Made by a program: the position numbers and the translations under genes. 64,000 nt of DNA from an uncultured Pelagibacteraceae bacterium (GTDB lineage Bacteria > Pseudomonadota > Alphaproteobacteria > Pelagibacterales > Pelagibacteraceae), in the NCBI GenBank assembly GCA_902594405.1, contig CACJMB010000003.1:1-64000 (forward strand), read 5' to 3'. Below, one piece after another: positions 44,401-52,600 of this stretch. Position 1 is the first letter of the stretch. Each line of letters begins with the position of its first letter. Under the pieces are notes generated by a model. The model was given only the letters and a program-made list of their open reading frames with translations. It was not told where the DNA came from and ran no database searches.

Positions 44401-44941
44401 TCTTATGTTTATTAATTAATGGTACCTGAAACCCTGTAAATATTATTGTTATTGGAAGCATTCCCCATACTTTAAAATTAACCCAAAATTCTTCTGTTTG
44501 AGTTCTCCAAACAATTTCATTTAATAAAGCAAGACCAAAGAAAAAATACATCCATCGTTTATTAAGAATTTCCCAACCAATATCAGTTAAAGGAATAGAT
44601 TTACCCATAATTTTTTTAAGAATAGGTTCATTGGTAAAATATTTCCCAAAAAATAACGCAAGAGCAAACATAATGTTAATGATAGTTGGTTTAACGTAAA
44701 TAAATATAGGATCATTAAAGTAGATTGTTAATCCACCAAAAAAAGTAATTAAAATTCCACTTATCAAAGGCATTGGAGGAATTTTTTTTTCAAAAAACCA
44801 AACTACTGCTAATGCAACTAAAGTTGCAACTATCAGTGGAGGTATTGCTACTGATAAATTTTTACCACTATTGTAATAATAGAAAAAAAATATTGCTAAA
44901 GGACCGAAATCAGTAACAAATTTTAAAAAAGATTTATTCAC
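44390..44941 (-). CDS. yciB: Inner-membrane septation protein YciB/IspZ
   Basis: A 183-residue protein with five helices. FVTDFGPLAIFFFYYYNSG opens it; LISGILITFFGGLTIYFNDPIFIYVKPT is the hallmark (in two parts, LISGILITFFGG and IFIYVKPTI), and WEILNKRWMYFFFGLALLNEIVWR (ending NEIVWR) closes it. YciB affects cell-envelope integrity and septation in enterics. It is separated by 87 bases from the divergently oriented hspQ. Confidence 0.92.
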   Translation of the reverse strand: MNKSFLKFVTDFGPLAIFFFYYYNSGKNLSVAIPPLIVATLVALAVVWFFEKKIPPMPLISGILITFFGGLTIYFNDPIFIYVKPTIINIMFALALFFGKYFTNEPILKKIMGKSIPLTDIGWEILNKRWMYFFFGLALLNEIVWRTQTEEFWVNFKVWGMLPITIIFTGFQVPLINKHKIDA

Positions 44942-45028
44942 TAAAAAGATATTAACATATTTGCCACATCACAAAACATTTATATTTTTAGCATTGATTT
45001 TTATTTTTAAATACCCATACTAAGATCA

Positions 45029-45349
45029 ATGCCAGTCCAAAAAGCAAAATTTTCAATTGGAGACATCGTAAAGCATAAACACTTTGAATTTAGAGGTGTG
45101 ATTTATGATGTTGATTTTGAATTTAATAATTCTGAGGAATGGTATCAATCTATTCCAAAAAATGTGAGACCAAGAAAAGATCAACCGTTTTATCACCTAT
45201 TAGCAGAAAATGATGAGATAACTTATGAAGCTTATGTTTCTGAGCAAAACTTGCTGATGGATGACTCTGATGAACCAATAAAACACCCTTTAATTGAAGA
45301 GATTTTTTCAGGAAAAAAAGGATCTAGTTATTTCAAGCTTTCTAATTAA
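45029..45349 (+). CDS. hspQ: Heat-shock protein HspQ (YccV-like hemimethylated-DNA-binding domain)
   Basis: A 106-residue protein. KFSIGDIVKHKHFEFRGVIYDVD, then PFYHLLAEND and YVSEQNLLMDDSDEPIKHP are the YccV/HspQ signature. In enterics HspQ is a specificity factor for Lon and binds hemimethylated DNA. It stands alone, followed by 179 bases without a gene, before ccmC. Confidence 0.93.
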   Translation: MPVQKAKFSIGDIVKHKHFEFRGVIYDVDFEFNNSEEWYQSIPKNVRPRKDQPFYHLLAENDEITYEAYVSEQNLLMDDSDEPIKHPLIEEIFSGKKGSSYFKLSN

Positions 45350-45528
45350 GGCAACCATCATTCAACCACATTTAGCTCAAATCTAGGCCATACAAATTAG
45401 CTATATTTTTAGTATCTTCTGGTCAAGAGTGTTAAACGTTAATTTCAATCTTATTATTTCCCCTCTGCATTCTTGATCAGAAAACTATTTCATAATAGAA
45501 ATCACCAAAAAAAATTCTAAATTAAAAT
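45350..45528. other. Gene-free stretch with possible structured RNA
   Basis: At 179 bases this is the longest gap in the window and is visibly less AT-rich than other gaps. A 13-bp stem can form between 45419-45431 and 45468-45480 (CTGGTCAAGAGTG with CATTCTTGATCAG, including two G-U pairs if transcribed as plus). A shorter TAGCT/AGCTA pair lies upstream. No ORF, tRNA, tmRNA, SRP or recognised riboswitch consensus was found. It could be a small RNA or a leader of ccmC. Confidence 0.35.
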
Positions 45529-46236
45529 ATGTTTAAACTTTTTGAACCTAACAAGATTTTCAAAATTACGTCAAAAGCACCTAAGTACGTTCTATTTTTG
45601 TTTATTGTTGTATTAAGTGTTGGTTTAGTTGAAGCATTAGTCATATCTCCTGAAGATTATAAACAAAGTGATGCAGTCAGGATTATGTATGTTCATGTAC
45701 CTGCTGCTTGGATCTCACTTGGAATATTTTCTTCTATAACTTTGTTATCTATTTGTGGTTTTGTATTTAGAAACAAAAACTTTTTTTTAATTTCTAAAAG
45801 TTTAGCTCCTTCGGGATTTGTTTTTAATATTATAGCTTTAGTTACAGGATCAATTTGGGGAAAACCAACCTGGGGAACATGGTGGGCTTGGGATGCAAGA
45901 ATTACTTCAATGCTAATTTTAGCTTTGTTCTACGCAATGTATTTAATTGTATGGAGAATTTATGATAAGGAAGAAAAAGTCTATAAGATTTCAACTTTTA
46001 TAACTATTTTAGGAATTATTAATGTTCCAATTATAAAGTACTCAGTTGATTGGTGGAATACACTCCATCAACCTGCATCTATTAATATTTTGTCAAAAAG
46101 CTCAATTCATTCATCAATGCTTTACCCATTATTGATAATGACTGCGGCATTTGCTCTTTTTTCATTGTTAATTTTCTTAATGAAATATAATACAGAACTG
46201 ATAAAAATTAAAAATAAAGGCTTAGATAGATTATGA
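45529..46236 (+). CDS. ccmC: Haem exporter permease / haem lyase component CcmC
   Basis: A 235-residue protein with six helices. MYVHVPAAWISLGIF holds an axial haem His, and GKPTWGTWWAWDARITSML is the WWD motif. CcmC loads haem onto CcmE on the periplasmic side. It begins a six-gene ccmCDEFGH set with overlaps or gaps up to 10 bases. ccmA, ccmB and ccmI are not in the window. Confidence 0.96.
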   Translation: MFKLFEPNKIFKITSKAPKYVLFLFIVVLSVGLVEALVISPEDYKQSDAVRIMYVHVPAAWISLGIFSSITLLSICGFVFRNKNFFLISKSLAPSGFVFNIIALVTGSIWGKPTWGTWWAWDARITSMLILALFYAMYLIVWRIYDKEEKVYKISTFITILGIINVPIIKYSVDWWNTLHQPASINILSKSSIHSSMLYPLLIMTAAFALFSLLIFLMKYNTELIKIKNKGLDRL

Positions 46237-46460
46237 TAAATGAATTACTTTTTATGAACGGATATACAGTGTACGTGTTGTCTGCTTTTAGCTTTACCTT
46301 ATTAAGTTTCCTAGGTTTATATTTGGTAACTAAAATGCAATTTGTTAAAGAACAAAACAAATTTGTTGCTAAATTTGGGTCACTTACTACTGAACAAGCT
46401 AATTCTGCAAAATCACAAAGAATAAATAAAGAAATTTTAGCAAACGTAACAAATAATTAA
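46233..46460 (+). CDS. ccmD: CcmD-like haem exporter protein
   Basis: A 75-residue protein with one helix (about 11-33, YTVYVLSAFSFTLLSFLGLYL) and a charged C-terminal stretch. CcmD is defined mainly by size, single helix and place between ccmC and ccmE; it helps release haem-loaded CcmE. It overlaps ccmC by 4 bases. At 75 residues it is a little longer than most. Confidence 0.8.
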   Translation: MINELLFMNGYTVYVLSAFSFTLLSFLGLYLVTKMQFVKEQNKFVAKFGSLTTEQANSAKSQRINKEILANVTNN

Positions 46461-46470
46461 CTTTTAAACC

Positions 46471-46890
46471 ATGTATGGTCGAAAAGTTAAATTAAGATTT
46501 CTGTTTGTAGTAATAATCTTAATTACTTTAATTTTAACAACATTTTTGATTTTAAAATCATTAGAGGAAAATGTTGTATATTTTCAATCTCCTTCTGAAA
46601 TAAAATCTCTTTCTGAAATAGATAAAAGTAAAATAAGAATTGGAGGAATGGTTAAAAAAAACTCTATTTTTATAAGTTCAAATGAAGTTAATTTTATAAT
46701 TACTGACTTTAAAAATGAAATAAATGTTACTTACTCAGGAGCCGTACCAAATTTATTTGCCGAAGAAAAAGGGGTTGTTGCAGAAGGTTTTTTAAAAGAT
46801 AGAAACTTTTTCTCTGCAACAAAAATTTTAGCTAAACATGATGAAAATTATATGCCACCGGAAGTAAAAGAAGCATTAGGAGAAAAATAA
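46471..46890 (+). CDS. ccmE: Haem chaperone CcmE
   Basis: A 139-residue periplasmic haem carrier anchored by one N-terminal helix (about 8-29). The OB-fold contains [12 protein letters not shown] and VVAEGFL. H123 in [11 protein letters not shown] is the residue that binds haem covalently, followed by the conserved Tyr. Length and placement are normal. Confidence 0.95.
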   Translation: MYGRKVKLRFLFVVIILITLILTTFLILKSLEENVVYFQSPSEIKSLSEIDKSKIRIGGMVKKNSIFISSNEVNFIITDFKNEINVTYSGAVPNLFAEEKGVVAEGFLKDRNFFSATKILAKHDENYMPPEVKEALGEK

Positions 46891-46891
46891 A

Positions 46892-48766
46892 TTGATCTAT
46901 AGTCTTATTGGATACTATTCATTAATAATAGGATTAATAATTGGATTATCATTATTTTATTTTTCATATAAAAATTTTAATAACTCAAACATATTAGATG
47001 CAAAAATATTATCATTTACATTTTTACAATTATTTTTTGTTATCATTAGTTTTTTGTGTTTGATTTTTTCTTTTGTTATTTCGGATTTTAGTAATGAAAC
47101 AGTATTTAATAATTCTCACACTACCAAACCATTATTTTACAAAATAAGTGGAACCTGGGGGAATCATGAAGGTAGTTTATTATTATGGTTACTCGTTTTA
47201 ACGTTATTTATTTTTTTATTTTTAGTAAGGACTAAAAATCAACCAGTAAAATACAAAATTTTAACTCTAGTTTTTCAACAAATAATAATAGTTGGTTTCT
47301 TTTTATTTTTAATTAAAACATCAAATCCATTTAATTTTATTTTTCCAATACCTACTGAAGGTCTTGGATTAAATCCAATTTTACAAGACCCTGCTTTAGC
47401 AATTCATCCACCTGTTTTATATTTAGGCTATGTTGGTTCTTCAATTATTTTTTCATCTGTTTTGGCAGCAACAAGTTTAAAAATTATTTCTACTAGTTGG
47501 GCATCACATATAAAAAAATGGATCATAATTTCTTGGATATTTTTGACCTTAGGAATACTGCTTGGATCAATTTGGGCTTATTACGAATTGGGCTGGGGAG
47601 GTTTTTGGTTTTGGGATCCAGTTGAGAATGTTTCTCTAATGCCGTGGCTTGCATTAACCACTCTTTTACATTGTATTTTAGTATTAGAAAAAAAATCTAT
47701 TTTAACTTCGTGGGTAATAATTCTTTCTATAGCAACATTTACACTAAGTATGTGTGGAACATTTTTAGTAAGATCAGGAATATTAAATTCAGTTCATACA
47801 TTTGCTAATGATCCTGAAAGGGGTTTATTTATTCTTGTTTTTTTATTCATTTTGATTTTTTTATCTATTTTAATTTTTTTCTTTTTTCATAAAGATAATG
47901 ACAGAAAATCTTATAGTTTTTTTTGGTTGAGCAAAGAAACTTCAATATTAATTAACAACTGGTTTATGATGTATTTTTTATCAGTTGTATTAATAGGTAC
48001 CGTATATCCAATTTTTTTAGATGTAATTTCTTCCCAAAAAATATCTGTAGGACCACCATTTTATCATAAATTGATTATTCCATTCTTAATTCCATTTTTA
48101 TTTATGATGGCGATAGGTCCAAAATTAAAATGGATCAAATCTCAACTAGAAGATAAGATCTATTTAATTTCTTTTTTAATTATCTCAATTTTATTAGCAT
48201 TTTTAGTATTAAAAAATTTTAATCAAAATATTTTAATAAATACAATTTTGATATCCAGTGCGCTTTATTTATTCTTTATTACCTTGCGAGATTTTTTTGT
48301 AAAAAAATATAAAAATATTTCACAAAATATTGCTCATTTTGGATTTAGTTTATTGATCCTAAGTATCTTGTTTAACAATATATTTGCAAGCGAAATTATA
48401 ACAAATCTTAAGGTTGGTGAAACTTTTGAAAATTCGAAAACCAAGATATTTTTTGAAAGTGTTGAACAGAAAAAAGAAAAAAATTATAATGCTATTATTG
48501 CGAATTTTTCTATAAGTAATTTAAATGGTGAAGAAGATAAATTTTCGCCAGAACTGAGAATTTATAATCAACCTGTCATTGCCACAAGTGAAGCTGATAT
48601 CAAAACAACACTTATGTCAGATAAATTTATTGTAATTAATCTGGTTCAAAATCAAGATTTTTTCAACGTAAGATACCAAGTTAAACCATTTATGTTATGG
48701 ATCTGGTTATCAGTAATTCTAATATCTTTTGCTGGCATTGTTAGCTTTTTACAAAAAAGATCATGA
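46892..48766 (+). CDS. ccmF: Cytochrome c haem lyase subunit CcmF
   Basis: A 624-residue, ~15-helix protein transferring haem from CcmE to apocytochromes. GTWGNHEGSLLLW, then PALAIHPPVLYLGYVG and the WWD-type motif WGGFWFWDPVENVSLMPWL, with GTFLVRSGILNSVHTFA, are all family hallmarks. The likely start is TTG 46892, one base after the ccmE stop, because the first helix begins immediately. It overlaps ccmG by 4 bases. Confidence 0.96.
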   Translation: MIYSLIGYYSLIIGLIIGLSLFYFSYKNFNNSNILDAKILSFTFLQLFFVIISFLCLIFSFVISDFSNETVFNNSHTTKPLFYKISGTWGNHEGSLLLWLLVLTLFIFLFLVRTKNQPVKYKILTLVFQQIIIVGFFLFLIKTSNPFNFIFPIPTEGLGLNPILQDPALAIHPPVLYLGYVGSSIIFSSVLAATSLKIISTSWASHIKKWIIISWIFLTLGILLGSIWAYYELGWGGFWFWDPVENVSLMPWLALTTLLHCILVLEKKSILTSWVIILSIATFTLSMCGTFLVRSGILNSVHTFANDPERGLFILVFLFILIFLSILIFFFFHKDNDRKSYSFFWLSKETSILINNWFMMYFLSVVLIGTVYPIFLDVISSQKISVGPPFYHKLIIPFLIPFLFMMAIGPKLKWIKSQLEDKIYLISFLIISILLAFLVLKNFNQNILINTILISSALYLFFITLRDFFVKKYKNISQNIAHFGFSLLILSILFNNIFASEIITNLKVGETFENSKTKIFFESVEQKKEKNYNAIIANFSISNLNGEEDKFSPELRIYNQPVIATSEADIKTTLMSDKFIVINLVQNQDFFNVRYQVKPFMLWIWLSVILISFAGIVSFLQKRS

Positions 48767-49281
48767 AAAATAAAATATTACCTTTTTCAGTTATTATTAT
48801 TTTTGGAATAATATTTTTTATTTTTTATAAAGGTTTAGAAGACTCAAAAATATACACTCCAGATGTTAATGCAAAAAAAGAGATACCAGTGTTTAATACT
48901 AAAGAATTTTTTTCTGGAGAAAATGTGAAATCATCAAGTATCTTTGAGCTAGATAAGGTTTATTTATTAAATATTTGGTCATCTTGGTGTGTACCATGTC
49001 GACAAGAGCACCCTCTTTTGATGAATTTAAATTTAGAGAATAAATTAAATATTATTGGTATGAATTATAAGGATAATTTAAAAAATGCGGAAAATTTTTT
49101 AAAAGAACTAGGAAACCCTTATAAAGAAATTTTTATTGATTTAGATGGCACAATTGCAATTGAGTGGGGGGCATATGGGGTTCCTGAATCTTTTTTAATT
49201 TATAATAAAGAAATTATTAAAAAATATATTGGACCTCTTAACCAAGAAAAAGTTGATGAAATTAATTTATTGATAAAATGA
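48763..49281 (+). CDS. ccmG: Thiol:disulfide oxidoreductase CcmG/DsbE
   Basis: A 172-residue periplasmic thioredoxin-fold protein with an N-terminal anchor (about 5-23). The active site is C76-V-P-C79 in WSSWCVPCRQEHP, and the cis-Pro region is YGVPESFLI. It reduces apocytochrome c haem-binding Cys. It overlaps ccmF and ccmH by 4 bases each. Confidence 0.95.
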   Translation: MKNKILPFSVIIIFGIIFFIFYKGLEDSKIYTPDVNAKKEIPVFNTKEFFSGENVKSSSIFELDKVYLLNIWSSWCVPCRQEHPLLMNLNLENKLNIIGMNYKDNLKNAENFLKELGNPYKEIFIDLDGTIAIEWGAYGVPESFLIYNKEIIKKYIGPLNQEKVDEINLLIK

Positions 49282-49640
49282 AATTTCTAAAATTGTTTTT
49301 AATTGTTATAATATTATTCCCTTTAAGTAGTATTAATGCTGAGGAGAACGATACAAGAAATAAAATAACTAAAAATTTACGATGTCTTATATGTCAAGGT
49401 CAATCGGTTTATGATTCAGACTCTGAATTTGCAAACAGTTTAAAAATTGTAGTTGATAAAAAGCTTCAAGAAGGTTTTTCTGAAGATCAAATTTATGAGT
49501 ATTTTAAAACTAAATATGGAGAATGGATACTTTACGATCCTGGTTTAAATAAAAACACATATATTCTTTGGTTATTGCCGATATTGATATTTTTAATCGG
49601 AGGTGCAATAATCTACAAAAGCTTTATAGCTAAAAAATAA
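49278..49640 (+). CDS. ccmH: Cytochrome c maturation protein CcmH
   Basis: A 120-residue protein with signal/anchor at 1-21, redox motif LRCLICQGQS (C36, C39), the conserved YGEWILYDPG block and a C-terminal helix (about 95-116). It is the short CcmH/CcmL form without the TPR (CcmI) part. It works with CcmG on apocytochrome reduction and haem ligation. Confidence 0.94.
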   Translation: MKFLKLFLIVIILFPLSSINAEENDTRNKITKNLRCLICQGQSVYDSDSEFANSLKIVVDKKLQEGFSEDQIYEYFKTKYGEWILYDPGLNKNTYILWLLPILIFLIGGAIIYKSFIAKK

Positions 49641-49651
49641 ATTAATTAATT

Positions 49652-50164
49652 ATGAATTTAAAAAAAATTATAATCAATCTGCTAATAATCACATTTGCAC
49701 TTTCTTCGATTGCAGAGGAAAAAGTTTTAAAAGATCAAAATACAGAATTCAGTGTTTATACAGGTATGTTTGATTTTAGTGATGATGGAAAAAAATCAAC
49801 TTTAATTGGTTTTCAACATCAAAATGAAAATTTAAATAGAGATACTTTTTTAGGTAATCTTTCACCGATTACGGGTGCATTGTTAACAGCTGATAGCGCT
49901 GGGTATATTTATACAGGTGTTCAGGCTCAATATAAGTTAGGAGTATTAAATTTTACTCCAAGCTTTACCCCAGGATTATATTTCGAGGGTGATGGTAAAG
50001 ATTTAGGTCATTTAATTGAATTCAAAAGTGAATTACAAATTTCGCTAGATCTCTCTAGATCAAGTGAATTAGGTTTTTCTTACAATCATATATCTAATGC
50101 TAGCTTAGGAGACAAAAACCCTGGGGCAAATAGTTATATGTTTAATTTCTTTAAAAGCTTCTAG
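49652..50164 (+). CDS. PagL-like lipid A deacylase / acyloxyacyl hydrolase family outer-membrane protein
   Basis: A 170-residue exported protein with signal peptide to about residue 21 (ending SSIAEE) and an alternating beta-strand pattern ending in Phe (FNFFKSF), as in outer-membrane barrels. GFSYNHISNASLGDKNPGAN holds the PagL catalytic pair H146 and S148. The position of the Pseudomonas PagL Glu (about 14 residues after the His) appears to be Asn160. It may trim lipid A acyl chains. It follows ccmH by 11 bases but is functionally unrelated. Confidence 0.8.
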   Translation: MNLKKIIINLLIITFALSSIAEEKVLKDQNTEFSVYTGMFDFSDDGKKSTLIGFQHQNENLNRDTFLGNLSPITGALLTADSAGYIYTGVQAQYKLGVLNFTPSFTPGLYFEGDGKDLGHLIEFKSELQISLDLSRSSELGFSYNHISNASLGDKNPGANSYMFNFFKSF

Positions 50165-50176
50165 TAGACATCCATC

Positions 50177-51328
50177 ATGAATATTAAAGATTGTTATAAT
50201 TTTGAAGATTTTAGAAAATTAGCTAAAAAAAAATTACCAGCTCCTATTTTTCATTATATTGATGGTGGAGCAGATGACGAAGTCACTTTAAATAGAAATA
50301 CAAAAGCTTTTAATGATTGTGATTTAGTTCCCAATATTCTTAATAGTGTTGGCGAGCCAGATTTATCTACCACTGTTTTTGGCAGAAAAATTAGTATGCC
50401 ATTATTTTTATCTCCTACAGCAATGCAAAGTTTGTATGATCCAGAGGGTGACAAAGCTTCTGCAAGAGCCGCAGAGAAATTTGATACAATTTACAGTATG
50501 TCAACGATGGCATCTTTTTCAATTGAAGAGGTTGCAAATGTTTCTAGTGGGCCAAAACTGTTTCAACTTTATATTCATAAAGATAAATCAATCACTGATG
50601 ATTTGATTGAAAGATGTAGTAGAGCTAATTTTGATGGAATGTGTATTACTGTTGATACACTTGTTGCTGGAAATAGAGAAAGAGATCACAGAACTGGATT
50701 TACCACACCACCAAAATTTACTTTGGACAGTTTATTGAGTTTTGCAATGAGACCTGGATGGGTTTTCAAATACTTTACTAATAAAAAATTTGAATTAGCA
50801 AACATTAAAAATAAAACCGATAAAGGTACCAATATTGCAAAATCAGTTATGGATTATATTAATGAGCAGTATGATCCTGCAATGAATTGGAAAGATGCAG
50901 AATACTGTATAAAAAAATGGAACAAGCCTATGGCACTTAAAGGTGTAATGTCAGTTGAAGATGCTAAAAGAGCAATAGATATTGGTTGTACAGCAATAAT
51001 GATTTCAAATCATGGAGGAAGACAACTTGATGGATCAAGGTCTCCATTTGATCAAGTTAAAGCAATTTCAGATGCAGTTGGTGATAAATTAGAAATTATT
51101 CTTGATGGTGGTGTAAGGAGAGGAACACATGTTCTTAAAGCTTTAGCCGCAGGAGCAACAGCATGTAGTTTTGGAAAAGCATTTCTTTTTAGCTTAGGTG
51201 CCGGTGGGCAAAAAGGTGTTGAAAGACTTTTAGAAAACATGCAAAAAGAAATTAGAAGAAATATGATTTTAATGGGGTGTAAGTCTGTTAAAGATCTTGA
51301 TGCGTCAAAAATAATATATAGAGACTAA
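50177..51328 (+). CDS. lldD: FMN-dependent alpha-hydroxy acid dehydrogenase (LldD-like)
   Basis: A 383-residue barrel flavoprotein. FHYIDGGADDEVTLNRN begins it; SMSTMASFSIEE, FQLYIHKDK, GMCITVDTLVAGNRERD, LKGVMSVEDAKRA, and the active-site ISNHGGRQLDG (His and Arg) with LDGGVRRGTHVLKALAAGA follow. It oxidises L-lactate, glycolate or similar 2-hydroxy acids to keto acids, passing electrons to the quinone pool. It heads a block devoted to hydroxy and keto acids. The precise substrate is uncertain. Confidence 0.9.
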   Translation: MNIKDCYNFEDFRKLAKKKLPAPIFHYIDGGADDEVTLNRNTKAFNDCDLVPNILNSVGEPDLSTTVFGRKISMPLFLSPTAMQSLYDPEGDKASARAAEKFDTIYSMSTMASFSIEEVANVSSGPKLFQLYIHKDKSITDDLIERCSRANFDGMCITVDTLVAGNRERDHRTGFTTPPKFTLDSLLSFAMRPGWVFKYFTNKKFELANIKNKTDKGTNIAKSVMDYINEQYDPAMNWKDAEYCIKKWNKPMALKGVMSVEDAKRAIDIGCTAIMISNHGGRQLDGSRSPFDQVKAISDAVGDKLEIILDGGVRRGTHVLKALAAGATACSFGKAFLFSLGAGGQKGVERLLENMQKEIRRNMILMGCKSVKDLDASKIIYRD

Positions 51329-51433
51329 AATAAAGGAGATTTAACAATTAATTAATAAAATTAATTATTTTATCTAAATAGACAAAGACCTATTTTTCGT
51401 TTAGTTTGCCAACTTTAATTTAAAATTTTAATT

Positions 51434-52597
51434 ATGGAACTAGCAAAATCTTTAAGTAGACTTGGAACAGAAAGTGCCTTTTCAGTTTTAGCTGAAGCAA
51501 AAAAACTTGAAGCACAAGGCAAACCAATGATTCATTTAGGATTAGGTCAACCTGATTTTAAAACTCCAAAACATGTTGTTGATGCAGCTAAAAAAGCTTT
51601 AGATGACGGTCATCATGGATATGTTCTTTCAAATGGAATTTTAGAATGCAGACAAGCAGTAACTAGATGGATAAAAAAACGTTACAGTGCAGAAGTAGAT
51701 CCTGAAAGAATTATAATTATGCCAGGTGGAAAACCAACGATGCATTATGCAATACAATGTTTTGGTGAGCCTGGAGTTGAAATTATTCATCCAACACCTG
51801 CTTTCCCAATTTATGAGTCTATGATTAATTATACTGGCTCAACATCAGTTCCTTATGATTTAACAGAAGATAAAGATCTTAAATTTAGTGCAGATAAAAT
51901 TTTATCTTTAATTACTGATAAAACTAGATTGTTAATTTTAATCAATCCAAACAATCCAACAGGAAGTTTTGTAGAAAAACCAGAAATAGATAAGTTAGCT
52001 GAAGGTTTAAAAAAACATCCTCACGTAACTATTTTAAGTGATGAAATTTATAGTAGACAAATTTTTGATGGAAAAGAAATGCCTACATTTTTTAATTATC
52101 CTGAATTAAGAGAAAGATTAATTGTGTTAGAAGGCTGGAGTAAAGCTTATTCTATGACGGGTTGGAGACTTGGTTGGAGTTTTTGGCCAGAGAATTTAGT
52201 TGAGCATGTAAATAAATTATTAATCAATAGTGTTTCATGTGTAAATGCAGCAGCACAGTTTGCAGGTATTGCAGCTTTAGATGGGCCTGATGATTCAATT
52301 AACGAGATGATGGAAAAATTTACATTGAGAAGAAAATTAATTCATGAAGGCTTGAATAGCTTACCAGGTGTAGAATGTAGTTTACCAGGTGGAGCATTTT
52401 ATGCATTTCCTAAAGTTATTGGAACCGGAATGGATGGAAGTGAATTCTGTAAAAGAGCTATGCATGAAGCAGGTGTTGCTATAGTTCCGGGTACTGCTTT
52501 TGGTAAAACATGTAAAGATTACGTCAGATTTAGCTTTGCAGCCTCTCGAGATAACATTTCTAACGCATTGGAAAATATCAAAAAAATGCTAGGCTAA
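51434..52597 (+). CDS. PLP-dependent aminotransferase, class I/II
   Basis: A 387-residue aminotransferase. MIHLGLGQPDFKTPKHVVDA, LINPNNPTGSFV, LSDEIYSRQIF and the PLP-Lys motif LEGWSKAYSMTGWRLGW are visible, with the carboxylate-binding Arg in DYVRFSFAAS. The substrate may be aspartate, alanine or glycine/glyoxylate. It lies 4 bases before glcD, suggesting it transaminates the glyoxylate made there, but that is inference. Confidence 0.9.
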   Translation: MELAKSLSRLGTESAFSVLAEAKKLEAQGKPMIHLGLGQPDFKTPKHVVDAAKKALDDGHHGYVLSNGILECRQAVTRWIKKRYSAEVDPERIIIMPGGKPTMHYAIQCFGEPGVEIIHPTPAFPIYESMINYTGSTSVPYDLTEDKDLKFSADKILSLITDKTRLLILINPNNPTGSFVEKPEIDKLAEGLKKHPHVTILSDEIYSRQIFDGKEMPTFFNYPELRERLIVLEGWSKAYSMTGWRLGWSFWPENLVEHVNKLLINSVSCVNAAAQFAGIAALDGPDDSINEMMEKFTLRRKLIHEGLNSLPGVECSLPGGAFYAFPKVIGTGMDGSEFCKRAMHEAGVAIVPGTAFGKTCKDYVRFSFAASRDNISNALENIKKMLG

Positions 52598-52600
52598 GCT

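Noticed and set aside
45350-45528. 6S RNA, SRP RNA or tmRNA in the hspQ-ccmC gap
   Set aside because: The SRP GGAAG/AGCA core, tmRNA tRNA-like ends and a 6S central bubble could not be found; kept only as an unnamed candidate.
51329-51433. AAGGAGA at 51333-51339 as a ribosome-binding site of a small gene
   Set aside because: No ATG, GTG or TTG follows at suitable distance; the AT-only hairpin after it is expected by chance at this base composition.
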